This document shows positions 34,033-43,590 of a stretch of DNA of 64,000 nucleotides, one piece after another. A program made the position numbers and the translations under genes. Location: assembly GCF_005938625.1 (NCBI RefSeq), contig NZ_VCNJ01000029.1, positions 271,633 to 335,632 of the forward strand. Reading direction: 5' to 3'. How positions within the stretch are numbered: position 1 is the first letter of the stretch; the number at the start of each line of letters is the position of its first letter. Source of the stretch: Pseudomonas fluorescens. GTDB lineage: Bacteria; Pseudomonadota; Gammaproteobacteria; Pseudomonadales; Pseudomonadaceae. The notes beneath the pieces were generated by a model. It was not told where the DNA came from. It searched no databases and saw only the letters and a list, made by a program, of their open reading frames with translations.

Positions 34033-34125
34033 CCTGTGGGAGCGAGCTTGCTCGCGAAAGCGGTGTACCAGACACATCATCGCTCAATGACCCACCGCAT
34101 TCGCGAGCAAGCTCGCTCCCACAGG
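34033..34125. repeat. REP pair (GTGGGAGCGAGC type)
   Basis: TGTGGGAGCGAGCTTGCTCG at the left and its inverse GCGAGCAAGCTCGCTCCCAC at the right are separated by about 50 bases. It lies in the gap between the EAL gene and the phosphatase-autotransporter gene, followed directly by a second pair. Confidence 0.9.
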
Positions 34126-34167
34126 TCTTGTGGCAAAACACACATCCCAGCAGCCCAAAGTACCCTT

Positions 34168-34256
34168 GTAGGAGTGAGCCTGCTCGCGAAAGCGGTGGAC
34201 CAGTCACATCATTGCTCAATGATCTACCGCCTTCGCGAGCACGCCAGTTCCCACAG
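34168..34256. repeat. REP pair, one arm decayed
   Basis: The left arm TGTAGGAGTGAGCCTGCTCG is intact. The right arm reads TTCGCGAGCACGCCAGTTCC, with several changes from the expected inverse, so one half has drifted or is a hybrid. Confidence 0.8.
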
Positions 34257-34413
34257 TGTCGCCGCTCAAACTTCAGCCTCCGCCTAATGGACAATTCACG
34301 CACCCCACGGCCCATTCGCGCAGGCATTTTCGTGCGGCGTGAATTTGTCATATTCGGTCTAAATCCGGTGCAGATAGTAGGCAGCCCAACGCTAACCGAA
34401 ATGAGGCTGCACT

Positions 34414-36333
34414 GTGTTTCAACGTCTTCTGTGTTCGCTGTCCGTACTGAGCCTGTCCATCGCCGCCGCCCATGCTGCCGACCCCGTGTTGCTCGACACG
34501 CCGCGCCTGCAAGGCATGGACAATTTCCGTGATGTCGCTGGCACCACCACCGCGTATTCCACCGCCCACGACGGCACCATGCGCGCTGGCGTGTTCTACC
34601 GCGCCAATGCGGTAACTCCAACGGCCTCTGACCTGACGACCCTAAACAGCCTCGGCATCAAAGCGGTCTACGACTTGCGCACCCCCAGTGAAATCGCCGC
34701 GACCCCCGACACAATGCTGAGCGGCGCGACCTACCAGAACATCGACATCATCGGCTCCACCACCTCCGGCGCGAACATCACCACTATCTCCTTCAACAGC
34801 GCCGCCGACGCCATCGCCATGATGGAGCAGACCAACCGCGCCTTCGTCAGCGACGCCGGCATGCGCGGCCAGTTCAACCAACTGTTCAACGAACTGGCCA
34901 GCACCGACGGCGCCCAACTGTTCCACTGCACCGCCGGCAAGGATCGTACCGGCTGGACCGCCGTTGTGTTGCAGAGTATCGCCGGTGTCGACGATGCGAC
35001 CATCATGGCCAACTATCTGGCGACCAACGACTATACCGCCGCCCGTGTCGCCGCCACCCTCAAAGCGCTACCGCCGAGCATGGCCTCAATCTACGCGCCA
35101 CTGCTCGGCGTTCAGGCCAGCTACCTGCAAGCCGGCCTCGACGAAGTCACCGCCGAATACGGCAGCATGGACAACTACCTCAAACAAGGCCTCGGCCTGT
35201 CGCAGGAAACCATCTACGTGCTGCGCGGCAAACTGGTCGAATACAACAGCCTGCCGGGTCAGGCCGGGCTGATCGGCAACGCCGCCGCTGGCGCCGAACT
35301 GCTTCGCCAATTGCAGAACACCAGCCTGTCCGGCACCTACAGCGCCTACAACTACTACCTGCAATCGGCCATCGACGCCGGCACCCTCGGCGGCGTCGAA
35401 TCGCAGGTCGGCGGCCAGGTTCACGCCGACGCCGCCAGCTACCTGTTGCGCCAAAACGCAATGATCGAACAAGCCGCCGCACCGTTCGCCAGCGGCAGTG
35501 ACCTCAAGGTTGGCCAATACCGCCTCTGGACCACCGCGCTCGCCGGCTACCTCGGCACCGACGGCTCGGCCCACGCCGACAGCAGCAACGAACACAGCCA
35601 AGGCCTGATGGTCGGCATCACCCAGCGCTTCAGCGAACAACTCAGTGCCCGCGGCGGCTTCGGCTACAGCAAAGGCACGGTCGGCGGCGCGGGTGGCGAA
35701 GCCGACACCGACTTCACCTTCCTCAACGTCGGCGCCCGTTACGGCTTCACCAGCCTTGAACAAGGCCTGTTCCTCGACGCCAATGCCAGCGCCGGCTACG
35801 TCGACTACGACAGCAAACGCAATCTCGGCGGCGGCCTCGGCACCGCAAAAGGCAACAGCCACGGCAACCTCACCGGTGCCACTGTTGCTCTCGGCTACCG
35901 CGGCCCGGTCAACGGCATGACTTTCGAACCGAGCCTGGGCTTCCGAGTAAGCCACCTAGACCTCAACGGCTTCAAAGAGAAGGGCAGCGAACTGTCCCTC
36001 GACGTCGACGACAACAGCGCCACGCGCCGCAGCGCCGTCGCCAACCTCAACGTCGGTTTCGCCCCGGTGACGATGGGCGCATGGCAACTGGTGCCCGGCG
36101 TACAAGTCGGTTACGAACGCACACTGGGCGACAACCAGGTCGACAGCCAAAGCCACCTGCTGGGCCTCGACATTGAACAACGCGCTGCCTTCGACAACCG
36201 CGACCAGTTCAGCGGCGGCGTTAACGTCATGGCCAGCCTCGGCGCCCTGAGCCTCGGCGCAGAAGTCGGCGCCAACGGCGGCGGCCACAGCAATGGCTTC
36301 AACGGCGGCCTCAAGGCCAGTTACGCCTTCTAA
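34414..36333 (+). CDS. Autotransporter with tyrosine-phosphatase-like passenger
   Basis: A 639-aa protein. A signal peptide ends at AHA (residue ~21). A passenger of about 250 residues follows, with the Y-phosphatase3/dual-specificity P-loop HCTAGKDRTGW (C172, R178), GMDNFRDVAG, and YRANAVTP typical of secreted bacterial tyrosine phosphatases. A linker precedes a type V beta-barrel (~370-639) ending in SYAF. The start is GTG at 34414 with GAGG upstream. It predicts a phosphatase displayed on or released from the cell surface. REP pairs lie on both sides. Confidence 0.85.
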   Translation: MFQRLLCSLSVLSLSIAAAHAADPVLLDTPRLQGMDNFRDVAGTTTAYSTAHDGTMRAGVFYRANAVTPTASDLTTLNSLGIKAVYDLRTPSEIAATPDTMLSGATYQNIDIIGSTTSGANITTISFNSAADAIAMMEQTNRAFVSDAGMRGQFNQLFNELASTDGAQLFHCTAGKDRTGWTAVVLQSIAGVDDATIMANYLATNDYTAARVAATLKALPPSMASIYAPLLGVQASYLQAGLDEVTAEYGSMDNYLKQGLGLSQETIYVLRGKLVEYNSLPGQAGLIGNAAAGAELLRQLQNTSLSGTYSAYNYYLQSAIDAGTLGGVESQVGGQVHADAASYLLRQNAMIEQAAAPFASGSDLKVGQYRLWTTALAGYLGTDGSAHADSSNEHSQGLMVGITQRFSEQLSARGGFGYSKGTVGGAGGEADTDFTFLNVGARYGFTSLEQGLFLDANASAGYVDYDSKRNLGGGLGTAKGNSHGNLTGATVALGYRGPVNGMTFEPSLGFRVSHLDLNGFKEKGSELSLDVDDNSATRRSAVANLNVGFAPVTMGAWQLVPGVQVGYERTLGDNQVDSQSHLLGLDIEQRAAFDNRDQFSGGVNVMASLGALSLGAEVGANGGGHSNGFNGGLKASYAF

Positions 36334-36388
36334 AAGACACACGGGATCAAGGATGACCCCCACTCCAACAAACACCCCAAAACCCAAT

Positions 36389-36477
36389 GTGGGAGCGAGC
36401 TTGCTCGCGAAAGCGCCAGATCAGCCAACACCAACATCGACTGAACTACCGCTTTCGCGAGCAAGCTCGCTCCCACA
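36389..36477. repeat. REP pair
   Basis: TGTGGGAGCGAGCTTGCTCG and its exact inverse at 36458-36477 flank a 50-base centre, between the convergent ends of the phosphatase and AraC genes. Confidence 0.9.
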
Positions 36478-36502
36478 ATTAGCATTCCAACTTACGAACC
36501 GA

Positions 36503-37474
36503 TCAGCCGCGCCCCCGCAAATCCGCCGGGCTCACCCCATAAGCCCCCTGAAAATACCGACAAAACCGCCCCACATTGCTAAACCCAAACCGCAACGCCA
36601 CCTCCGTCACCGACCCCGAACCCCGCCGCTTCAACACCTCATAAGCCCGCTCCAGCCGCACCTGCCGCTGATACGCCACAATCGACATCCCGACAAACCG
36701 CCGAAACCCCTCCTGCAACGCGCGCTGACTGACATGGCTCAACCGCGCCAGATCCACACCACTGACCAACTGCTCTGGATGCGCCTGAATAAACTCCACC
36801 GCCAACTTCACATGCCTCGGCGCAACCATCGCCGTCGGCCGCCGCAACGCCTCGGAAAAGTTATGCGGCCACGCCTCCAACACCGCATCAATCAACATCT
36901 CGCGCAACCGCGACGGCATTAACGTCCCGCTATTGATCAGCAGATCAAACTCAGTGCCTGTGGCTAGATCAATCAACGCCTTGATCCCCTTAAACGCTGC
37001 CGAATTCAGATCCACGCTCGGCTCAAAAACGATCTTCTGCAGAATCGGTTTATCCAATAGCGCCGATAGCCGCTCGGTGAGCTGGTGACGATTGATCGAC
37101 ATGCCGTGATGCGCGTGATCATCCAGAAAGTGCATCGAACGGATATCCGCCTTATCGATCGCCAACCCCACGTGCGACATACCGATAGACTCGGTGGCAT
37201 GGTTGAAAACGATCTTGCCAGCAGTGGGAATGACGAACGTGATCTCATCCTGTGGATCGGGGAAAGCGACGGTGAAATCACCGTGATAATGCATCCGCCG
37301 AAAACTCACGCCCTCGTGCCGCCCGTAAACACCGCCAATAATGATGTTCGACGGCAGCGGCGGATTGTCGGCATAGCGATTGCCAAACAATCTGGAAAAC
37401 AGTGCACCGAAGTCGTCCGAACGGAGGTTGTCGGAGCGCAGGATGATTTGCTGGCGAACGGGAGTCGGAAACAC
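36503..37474 (-). CDS. AraC-family transcriptional regulator
   Basis: A 323-aa protein with an N-terminal cupin-like sensing domain of the AraC_binding_2 type and a C-terminal double helix-turn-helix (SGVDLARLSHVSQRALQEGF, then SVTEVALRFGFSNVGRFCRY, ending GVSPADLRGRG). It would act as an activator of catabolic or virulence genes in response to an unknown ligand. The start is GTG at 37474. No adjacent enzyme gene is co-directional, so its target is not local, unless it is the divergent oxygenase gene. Confidence 0.9.
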   Translation of the reverse strand: MFPTPVRQQIILRSDNLRSDDFGALFSRLFGNRYADNPPLPSNIIIGGVYGRHEGVSFRRMHYHGDFTVAFPDPQDEITFVIPTAGKIVFNHATESIGMSHVGLAIDKADIRSMHFLDDHAHHGMSINRHQLTERLSALLDKPILQKIVFEPSVDLNSAAFKGIKALIDLATGTEFDLLINSGTLMPSRLREMLIDAVLEAWPHNFSEALRRPTAMVAPRHVKLAVEFIQAHPEQLVSGVDLARLSHVSQRALQEGFRRFVGMSIVAYQRQVRLERAYEVLKRRGSGSVTEVALRFGFSNVGRFCRYFQGAYGVSPADLRGRG

Positions 37475-37741
37475 CTTGGCGGCACCTTCGGTTGGGGGCT
37501 CTAGGACTGGGGTGTAGGGCAGGGCGCCGAGGAGATTAGCAGAGGAAATATGACGCGTTTGTGACAGTCAGAAACATGTCGTAACACCGCCGCGCCACGT
37601 TTAAGCAAAGGACACTCGGCAGGCCATGGCCGACATGGCAACCTGCTCGCATCTGTACTCAGCAAACAAATAGTGGCGACGCCTCCAGGGCTTGGCCCTG
37701 TTTGACATGACATGAAAGCATTCAAGTTACTTGGAGCGGCA

Positions 37742-38542
37742 ATGCAAGCCAACACGCAAACACTCCCCATCACCCTGTCCCCCGAACTCGACTTCGACCA
37801 AAACGCCGCCAGCGCTTTCGGCGAATCACTGACCCACGAATACACCCAAGCCACGCCATTCCCGCACATCGTCATCGACAACTTCCTGCAAGCCGACGTC
37901 ATCGCCAGCATCCGCGAACACTTCCCGGTCGAACCGACCAACAACGAACAAATCTACGAGCGCGGCTACAAAGGCCAACTCAAACGCCAGATCAGCCCCA
38001 ACGCCTGCAGCCCATACCTGAAGAACGTCTTCAACATCTTCAACTCCGCGCCAATGCTGGAATTCCTCGAAAAACTCACCGGCATTCAAGGCCTGATCCC
38101 CGATCCTTATTTCGCCGGCGGCGGATTACACGAAACCAAAACCGGCGGTTTCCTCGGCGTGCACTCGGATTTTCGGCTGAACAAAAAGCTAAACGTTGAG
38201 CGGCGGCTGAACGTGATCATCTATCTGACCGAGGACTGGCAGGGGGCGTACGGCGGCAACCTGGAGCTTTGGGATGTGGAGATGAAGAACTGCCTGAAGA
38301 AGGTGCTGCCGGTTTATAACCGGTGTGTGATTTTTAATACGGATAAGGATAGTAACCATGGGCATCCGGAGCCGTTGACTACGCCGGAAGGCATTACGCG
38401 GCGGTCGATTGCGCTTTATTACTACACGGCGAGTGGGGTGGGAGGGGAGCCGGGGCAGAGGAATAAAACGCACTATAAGCCGCGGCCGAAGGATCGGTGG
38501 AGTTTGAGGTATTACGTGAATAAGGTTTTCAGAACGAAGTGA
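37742..38542 (+). CDS. 2OG-Fe(II) oxygenase superfamily protein
   Basis: A 266-aa protein with the double-stranded beta-helix iron site: GVHSDFRLNKK (HxD), a distal histidine in SNHGHPEPLTTP, and the 2-oxoglutarate arginine in ITRRSIALYYYT. The N-terminal PFPHIVIDNFL and ERRLNVIIYLTEDW segments are typical of prolyl-4-hydroxylase-like members. Start ATG 37742 has GGAGCGGCA upstream and is preferred to ATG 37712. The substrate is unknown. Codon use becomes less GC-rich toward the 3' end, next to the AT-rich insert. Confidence 0.85.
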   Translation: MQANTQTLPITLSPELDFDQNAASAFGESLTHEYTQATPFPHIVIDNFLQADVIASIREHFPVEPTNNEQIYERGYKGQLKRQISPNACSPYLKNVFNIFNSAPMLEFLEKLTGIQGLIPDPYFAGGGLHETKTGGFLGVHSDFRLNKKLNVERRLNVIIYLTEDWQGAYGGNLELWDVEMKNCLKKVLPVYNRCVIFNTDKDSNHGHPEPLTTPEGITRRSIALYYYTASGVGGEPGQRNKTHYKPRPKDRWSLRYYVNKVFRTK

Positions 38543-38619
38543 TGAAGGAGAATCTGCACTTAATGATGCATCGGACTTTCTGCGGATCGAGTGGCGTGGG
38601 AAATTGAGAAAAGGCCCCT

Positions 38620-38650
38620 GTTGTCCGGAGCGGACGACCCTTGTTTCTTA
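38620..38650 (+). terminator. Intrinsic terminator candidate after the oxygenase gene
   Basis: GTTGTCCG (38620-38627) pairs with CGGACGAC (38631-38638), with one G:T pair, around a 3-nt loop. It is followed by CCTTGTTTCTT. Confidence 0.45.
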
Positions 38651-39042
38651 AGCAATACTCAACCTCCCTTTCCATTCGTGCTCGCCACATCCATCAATCG
38701 TCGATCCGCTAAGCGTTGGGTGTAGATCCACCATTGCATCGATTTTAGGTGGGATAGATCACTTCGGTTGTCGAAAACTGTTCAATATTCCAGGCGGGAA
38801 GCAGATTTGTACCCGTCAGGGCTACTGGATTTTCCTATCCTTTTCCTCATGGTCGAAAATAACGACCTGTCCGACCCATCCTGGGTGAAAAAATCTGCTT
38901 TAGTTAACGACTGTCAAAGGGCCATTTCCGCCTGCAGAAGGACGTTGGATGATATGGGAAATCAAAGATTATTTTCGCTTGCTCCGTGAGTTGTTGGCTG
39001 TTTTTAAGCGTTATTTTTTCGTCAACTATAGCGATAAATATA
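38651..39042. other. Left border of the AT-rich defence insert
   Basis: About 390 bases in which GC falls steadily toward the OLD-nuclease gene. A short open frame (38768-38989) has no family resemblance and no ribosome-binding site. The region probably includes the native promoter of the insert. No direct repeat or integrase was found. Confidence 0.4.
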
Positions 39043-41130
39043 ATGAAAATATCTAAAATTGAGATTAGTAACTTTCGACTTCTTCGAGAATTTTCGTTGG
39101 ACTTGGAGGATGAGCTTTCACTGGTGATAGGGAAGAATAATTCTGGCAAGACTTCTCTTTTGTCAGCGCTTGAGAAGTTTGTTGTCGAAAAGTACAAGAT
39201 AGTTATCGATGATTTTAATGTAAGCCTAAGAGATAGACTTAGTAGGTTGGTCTCCGGGGAAGATCCTATTCCGGCGGAGGATGAGTATGATCCCGTTGGT
39301 ATGCAACTGAAAATTACTATTGTGTACGATAAATCGGATGATTTAGGGCAGGTATCATCGCTCATTATGAGTCTTGATCCAGAAGATTATCTAATTAATC
39401 TTGGCTTCGAGTATAAGCTCGCGCATGCTCAGGTCGTCGATTTTTACACAGCATTTCAGGAAGAGCGTGATAACTACGATAATGATGTTCTTCTCTATAT
39501 TTCTGAGTGGCATGGTAAGTATTTTGGAAGCATAGTGCGTAAAAGTTACCTTAGTGGTGATTGCACGAAATATACAGATTTAACCAAGGAAAAGATCTCC
39601 TTAGAGGAGGTGCTCTCATTTCGATCGATTAGTGCTAAGCGAAGTGTTACGAACAAAGATAATGATAAAACCCTTTCAGGGCAAACTGCCAAAATATATA
39701 AAAGGACGGAAGAGACTGAGGAGCAAAAAGATACCGTAAATATTTTCAAGAAAAAGCTAAGGAGTGCAGACAAAGACCTCAGTGTGGTTTATCAGAGTAT
39801 GTTTGCTAAGCTTTTGGGCAGTGTAGAGAGGTTTGGTGGGGTTTCTCATGCGGAAACCTCACTAACTATAGCCTCGACATTGCAGCACAGAGAGTTGCTT
39901 GAGGGTAATACAACAGTTCTTTATCGATATGAAGATCATAATCTCCCGGAGCATTTTAATGGCTTGGGGTACATGAATCTGATCAGTATGATTTTTGAAA
40001 TTGATCTGTTGATGACTTCCTTTAGGCGAGCAATCAATAAAAGACCGGCGGCCGTAAATTTGCTTTTCATTGAAGAGCCTGAAGCCCATACTCATCCTCA
40101 AATGCAATATGTTTTTATTAAAAATATAAAAAATCTTTTGGCGGAGGGCGTGAAGCGAGAGGATGGGATAAATGTAAATCTTCAGACTGTGATAAGTACG
40201 CATTCTTCTCATATTGTCGCTGAGTGTGATTTTGATGATATTAAATATATGAAGAAGTCTGCTGGTGAAGTGCGCTGCAAAAGCCTTAAAAATCTAAAGG
40301 ATGACTACCTAGACGCGAATCCGAAAGAAGGTGCTGCGCACTTTCGATTTTTGAAGCAATATCTAACTCTGCACCGGGCGGAACTATTTTTTGCTGATAA
40401 AGCTATATTGGTCGAAGGGGATGCAGAGAAAATCTTGCTCCCAGCTATGATGAAAAAACTAGATCAAGAATATCCAGTTGAAGGGGTTTCTGCGTTGCTT
40501 TCGCAGAATATTTCGTTAGTTGAAGTTGGTGCGCATTCGCAGATTTTTGAAAAGTTCATTCGATTTGTTGGAATTAAAACCCTTATTCTTACTGATATAG
40601 ATACAGGGAAAACACTTGTTGAATTAAATGATAAGGGGGAAGAAAGAAAATCTACTCAAAAATGCCCTCCGCTCGATATTAAAGCTGATCATACGTCTAA
40701 TAATGCTCTCTGCTTTTTCTATGGGAAGAAAAGGGAGGATATTAAGTTTTTCCTCGAGTTGCAGAGGACTCATAAGACATTGGCGTATTTAGATGGCTGG
40801 TCCCCTAACGAGGAAGGAACGCTGTTCGTTGGATTCCAGACGGAAGAAGGAAACTATCGAGGTCGAAGTTTTGAAGACGCTTTTTTTAGTATAAATAAGG
40901 GTTTCTTGGGTTCCGAGTCAACAAAGTTTCCGTCGCTGATAGCTAAGCATTTTAATCTTTATATAGATGGGGTTCATACTCATTATGAGTTTGCGGAAAA
41001 AGCTGTAGATAAAAAGGCTGCTTTAGCTATCGATATTTTATTAAATAGTGTCGCTACGAATGATTCAATGTTTTCAAATTGGAAGACGCCCGCATATATT
41101 CAGGAGGGGTTAGAATGGCTGCGCGGTTAA
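39043..41130 (+). CDS. gajA: OLD-family ATPase/TOPRIM nuclease, GajA-like (Gabija)
   Basis: A 695-aa protein. The N-terminal ABC-type ATPase has Walker A GKNNSGKT (30-37), Walker B LLFIEEPEAHTHPQ (340-353) and a STHSSH switch (385-390). The C-terminal TOPRIM domain has ILVEGDAEKILL (E458) and LTDIDTG (D518, D520). This is the OLD class 1/2 layout, and with the overlapping UvrD-like gene it matches Gabija. Known GajA proteins are about 580 aa, so this one is longer. Start MKISKIEISNF is set at 39043 by homology; no ribosome-binding site is visible. The very low GC implies horizontal transfer. Confidence 0.75.
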   Translation: MKISKIEISNFRLLREFSLDLEDELSLVIGKNNSGKTSLLSALEKFVVEKYKIVIDDFNVSLRDRLSRLVSGEDPIPAEDEYDPVGMQLKITIVYDKSDDLGQVSSLIMSLDPEDYLINLGFEYKLAHAQVVDFYTAFQEERDNYDNDVLLYISEWHGKYFGSIVRKSYLSGDCTKYTDLTKEKISLEEVLSFRSISAKRSVTNKDNDKTLSGQTAKIYKRTEETEEQKDTVNIFKKKLRSADKDLSVVYQSMFAKLLGSVERFGGVSHAETSLTIASTLQHRELLEGNTTVLYRYEDHNLPEHFNGLGYMNLISMIFEIDLLMTSFRRAINKRPAAVNLLFIEEPEAHTHPQMQYVFIKNIKNLLAEGVKREDGINVNLQTVISTHSSHIVAECDFDDIKYMKKSAGEVRCKSLKNLKDDYLDANPKEGAAHFRFLKQYLTLHRAELFFADKAILVEGDAEKILLPAMMKKLDQEYPVEGVSALLSQNISLVEVGAHSQIFEKFIRFVGIKTLILTDIDTGKTLVELNDKGEERKSTQKCPPLDIKADHTSNNALCFFYGKKREDIKFFLELQRTHKTLAYLDGWSPNEEGTLFVGFQTEEGNYRGRSFEDAFFSINKGFLGSESTKFPSLIAKHFNLYIDGVHTHYEFAEKAVDKKAALAIDILLNSVATNDSMFSNWKTPAYIQEGLEWLRG

Positions 41131-43034
41131 TTGATCGTATCTACAGCGACGAAACCAACGAGATCCTAGCTGCCGCGAAAGAAGGGAAAAATTTTCTGTT
41201 GAGCGGCGGGGCTGGAAGCGGAAAAACCTATACGCTGGTCGAAACTATTGCAGGCCTCATCGAACAGGAACCTCTTGCTGAAATCGCTTGTATTACTTAT
41301 ACAAATGCTGCCGCACATGAGGTGGAGCATAGGGCGAGTCATGAAAATCTTCGTGTTTCGACAATTCATGATTTTTTATGGTCAAGTATTAAGCATTTTC
41401 AAGCGGAGCTTAAAGAAACTCTTGTTGTACTTATAAATGATGAGGCGCAAACACTTTTTAAAGTGGTTTCGGATTCAGGGGAGGCTGAAGATGTTAGCGG
41501 TATAGAGGAGGATGTTGAGTATAAGGAATATGTAAAGTTGAGGAGGGGGATTGTCTCGCACGATCAAATTCCGGTGCTGGCACATGCCATGTTTTTGAAT
41601 TATCCGAAGTTGTGTAGAATAATTAATGATAAGTATAAATTTATTTTGGTGGACGAGTATCAGGATACTAGTCCGCTAGTGGTGAAAATTCTTCTTGAAC
41701 ACCTAGCATGCACGGAAAGACGAAACATAGTGGGTTTTTTTGGTGATGCAATGCAATCGATTTACGATAAAGGGATAGGTGATCTAGAAGCTTATAAAGG
41801 TGCAGGCAAATCTTGTGTGACTGAAATAAAGAAAAAACAGAACAGAAGAAATCCCACATCAGTCATTGATCTGGCAAATAAGTTTCGCACCGATGGCCTG
41901 ATTCAAGCACCTTCGAATGACCACAATGCTCCTAATATGAAAAATGGTAATCCGATTGTTGGTTCCGCAAAATTTCTTTATTCGAGTATTGCTGATATTA
42001 AAGTTGCAAGGGATTATCTTCAGTGGAGTGCCTCTCCCTTACAAACAAAGGAATTAAATCTTACGCATAATTTGATTGCCACGAAAGCTGGCTTTCCTGA
42101 GTTGATGAGAATTTATGATGGGGATAAGGTTCTAGAGTATGTTGGTAGATTGAAGGCTATTGTCAAGGCTACTGTACCCAGATACGATCCTGAAGATAAG
42201 ACTTTGAAAGATGTTATTGAAGATATGACGCAAGGTAAAACGGGGAATGAACTTAAAAAAGTTCGTCCGACAGATAGCCAAGTGGCGTATTTTGATGCCC
42301 ATCCTGAACCTTTTCAACTGGCGTTATCATTGAAGTTTCTTGATTTGGTATCACTTTATATTGATAAGGATATGCTGATTGATGATTTGAAGGCAGATCA
42401 AAGTATGCTTGGTGGTGGAGGGACAACTCGAGATGGTTTGATTAAGCATCTACATAGAATTCAATCACTTATTAAGCTGTACCAAGATGCTGATTTCAGC
42501 GAGTTTATGAGGTTGACGGATTTAAAAATTCTATTCCAGGAGGATAAGGTTAAACTTCAAGATGAAATAATTAGCTTGGTCAGCTTGGAAAATAAAACTA
42601 TCGAAGAGGTCATAAGTCAAGCGCATGCGACAGGTTTGGTAAGAAGGGATGATCGTCTAAATAATTTCGTGAAGCAAAGGCTTTATGTATATGGTCAAGT
42701 GTCTAGGCTGCCTTTTTCAGAGTTTCAGAATTTATACAAGTACGTGGATGGTAAAACGCCTTTTTCAACTCAGCATAAAACGAAAGGGCGAGAGTTTGAT
42801 AATGTTCTGGTCGTCATGGATAATGGGCGTTGGAATAATTATAACTTTGAGGCGTTTTTTGTTGGTGAAGGTAAAGATACGGTTATAGCGCGGACTAGCA
42901 AAATTGTGTATGTTTGTTGTACTCGTGCAAAGCGAAATCTCGCGTTCTATTATCCCGAACCATCGGCTGCCGTAATAAAGAAAGCTAAACAATTATTTGG
43001 TGAAGTTAATGTGATTGATTTAGATCAAGTCTAA
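41115..43034 (+). CDS. gajB: UvrD/Rep-like superfamily 1 helicase, GajB-like (Gabija)
   Basis: A 639-aa protein with SF1 motifs in order: Walker A GGAGSGKTYT (31-40), Ia ITYTNAAAHEVEHR, II LVDEYQDTS (179-186), III GDAMQSIYD, a late QHKTKGREFDNVLVV and VI VCCTRAKRNL. The AGGAGG site lies inside the upstream gene and the two frames overlap by 16 bp, so expression is coupled. In Gabija the helicase associates with the OLD-like GajA complex, which cuts DNA when nucleotides are depleted. The usual GajB is about 500 aa; this one has extra material between motifs III and V. Confidence 0.75.
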   Translation: MAARLIDRIYSDETNEILAAAKEGKNFLLSGGAGSGKTYTLVETIAGLIEQEPLAEIACITYTNAAAHEVEHRASHENLRVSTIHDFLWSSIKHFQAELKETLVVLINDEAQTLFKVVSDSGEAEDVSGIEEDVEYKEYVKLRRGIVSHDQIPVLAHAMFLNYPKLCRIINDKYKFILVDEYQDTSPLVVKILLEHLACTERRNIVGFFGDAMQSIYDKGIGDLEAYKGAGKSCVTEIKKKQNRRNPTSVIDLANKFRTDGLIQAPSNDHNAPNMKNGNPIVGSAKFLYSSIADIKVARDYLQWSASPLQTKELNLTHNLIATKAGFPELMRIYDGDKVLEYVGRLKAIVKATVPRYDPEDKTLKDVIEDMTQGKTGNELKKVRPTDSQVAYFDAHPEPFQLALSLKFLDLVSLYIDKDMLIDDLKADQSMLGGGGTTRDGLIKHLHRIQSLIKLYQDADFSEFMRLTDLKILFQEDKVKLQDEIISLVSLENKTIEEVISQAHATGLVRRDDRLNNFVKQRLYVYGQVSRLPFSEFQNLYKYVDGKTPFSTQHKTKGREFDNVLVVMDNGRWNNYNFEAFFVGEGKDTVIARTSKIVYVCCTRAKRNLAFYYPEPSAAVIKKAKQLFGEVNVIDLDQV

Positions 43035-43187
43035 TAGGTGCGCCATTGTTGGGCGGATCTCAGTGATTGAGTCTGCACCGCGCGAGAATTTGTAAGTCGA
43101 TGCATTCTGTAAGAAAAAAGAAGAGAAAGTGGGGCGAAGAAAAACGGGGCGGATTTATTTTCAATGTTGGTGGGCATGTCTGATCAA

Positions 43188-43219
43188 CCTCCATGACGGC
43201 ATCCCGACCGTCATGGAGG
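43188..43219. terminator. Strong hairpin between convergent genes
   Basis: CCTCCATGACGG (43188-43199) pairs exactly with CCGTCATGGAGG (43208-43219) around an 8-nt loop. AATTTT follows on the plus strand. It sits between the ends of the helicase gene and the DUF6124 gene and can serve both directions. Confidence 0.7.
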
Positions 43220-43227
43220 AATTTTCG

Positions 43228-43590
43228 TTACTCCGTAGGCACCACCTTATCCAACGCCCGATTCACCGCCAACTCCCCAAGCATTACCACCTGTGCAATG
43301 CCTTGCAGTGTCTTGCGTGCCGGTCCGTGAACCAGTCCGATCACATCCCCAAGCATCACCGAAGCCGAGCCGAGTGATTCGCTGGCATTCACCAGCAGTT
43401 CTTCAGTCTTGGTTTTCGGATTGGCGATAAACATCGTGTTGGTTTGGTACGGGGTGGCCATGATTTCGGGGGCCGGGCCGAGGTAATGGGAGAGGGCACG
43501 ATCCACGGCTTCGTAGAATTTCTTTGCGTCGGGGGTTTCGTCGCCCGCGATCGGATCTGTTTCGGGCGGATTCGGCGTTATTTTGAACAT
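43228..43590 (-). CDS. DUF6124-family protein (copy B)
   Basis: A 120-aa paralogue of the gene at 6286: MFKITPNPPETDP at the start and LLVNASESLGSAS plus IAQVVMLGELAVNRALDKVVP at the end are shared, while the middle is diverged. ATG 43590 follows CTGGAGTTTCATCT. Its leader (43591-43925) matches the leader of copy A, so gene and control region were probably duplicated together. Function unknown. Confidence 0.75.
   Translation of the reverse strand: MFKITPNPPETDPIAGDETPDAKKFYEAVDRALSHYLGPAPEIMATPYQTNTMFIANPKTKTEELLVNASESLGSASVMLGDVIGLVHGPARKTLQGIAQVVMLGELAVNRALDKVVPTE

Noticed and set aside
38768..38989. A 73-codon frame ahead of the OLD-nuclease gene
   Set aside because: No ribosome-binding site and atypical composition; it is more likely promoter-region sequence of the insert.
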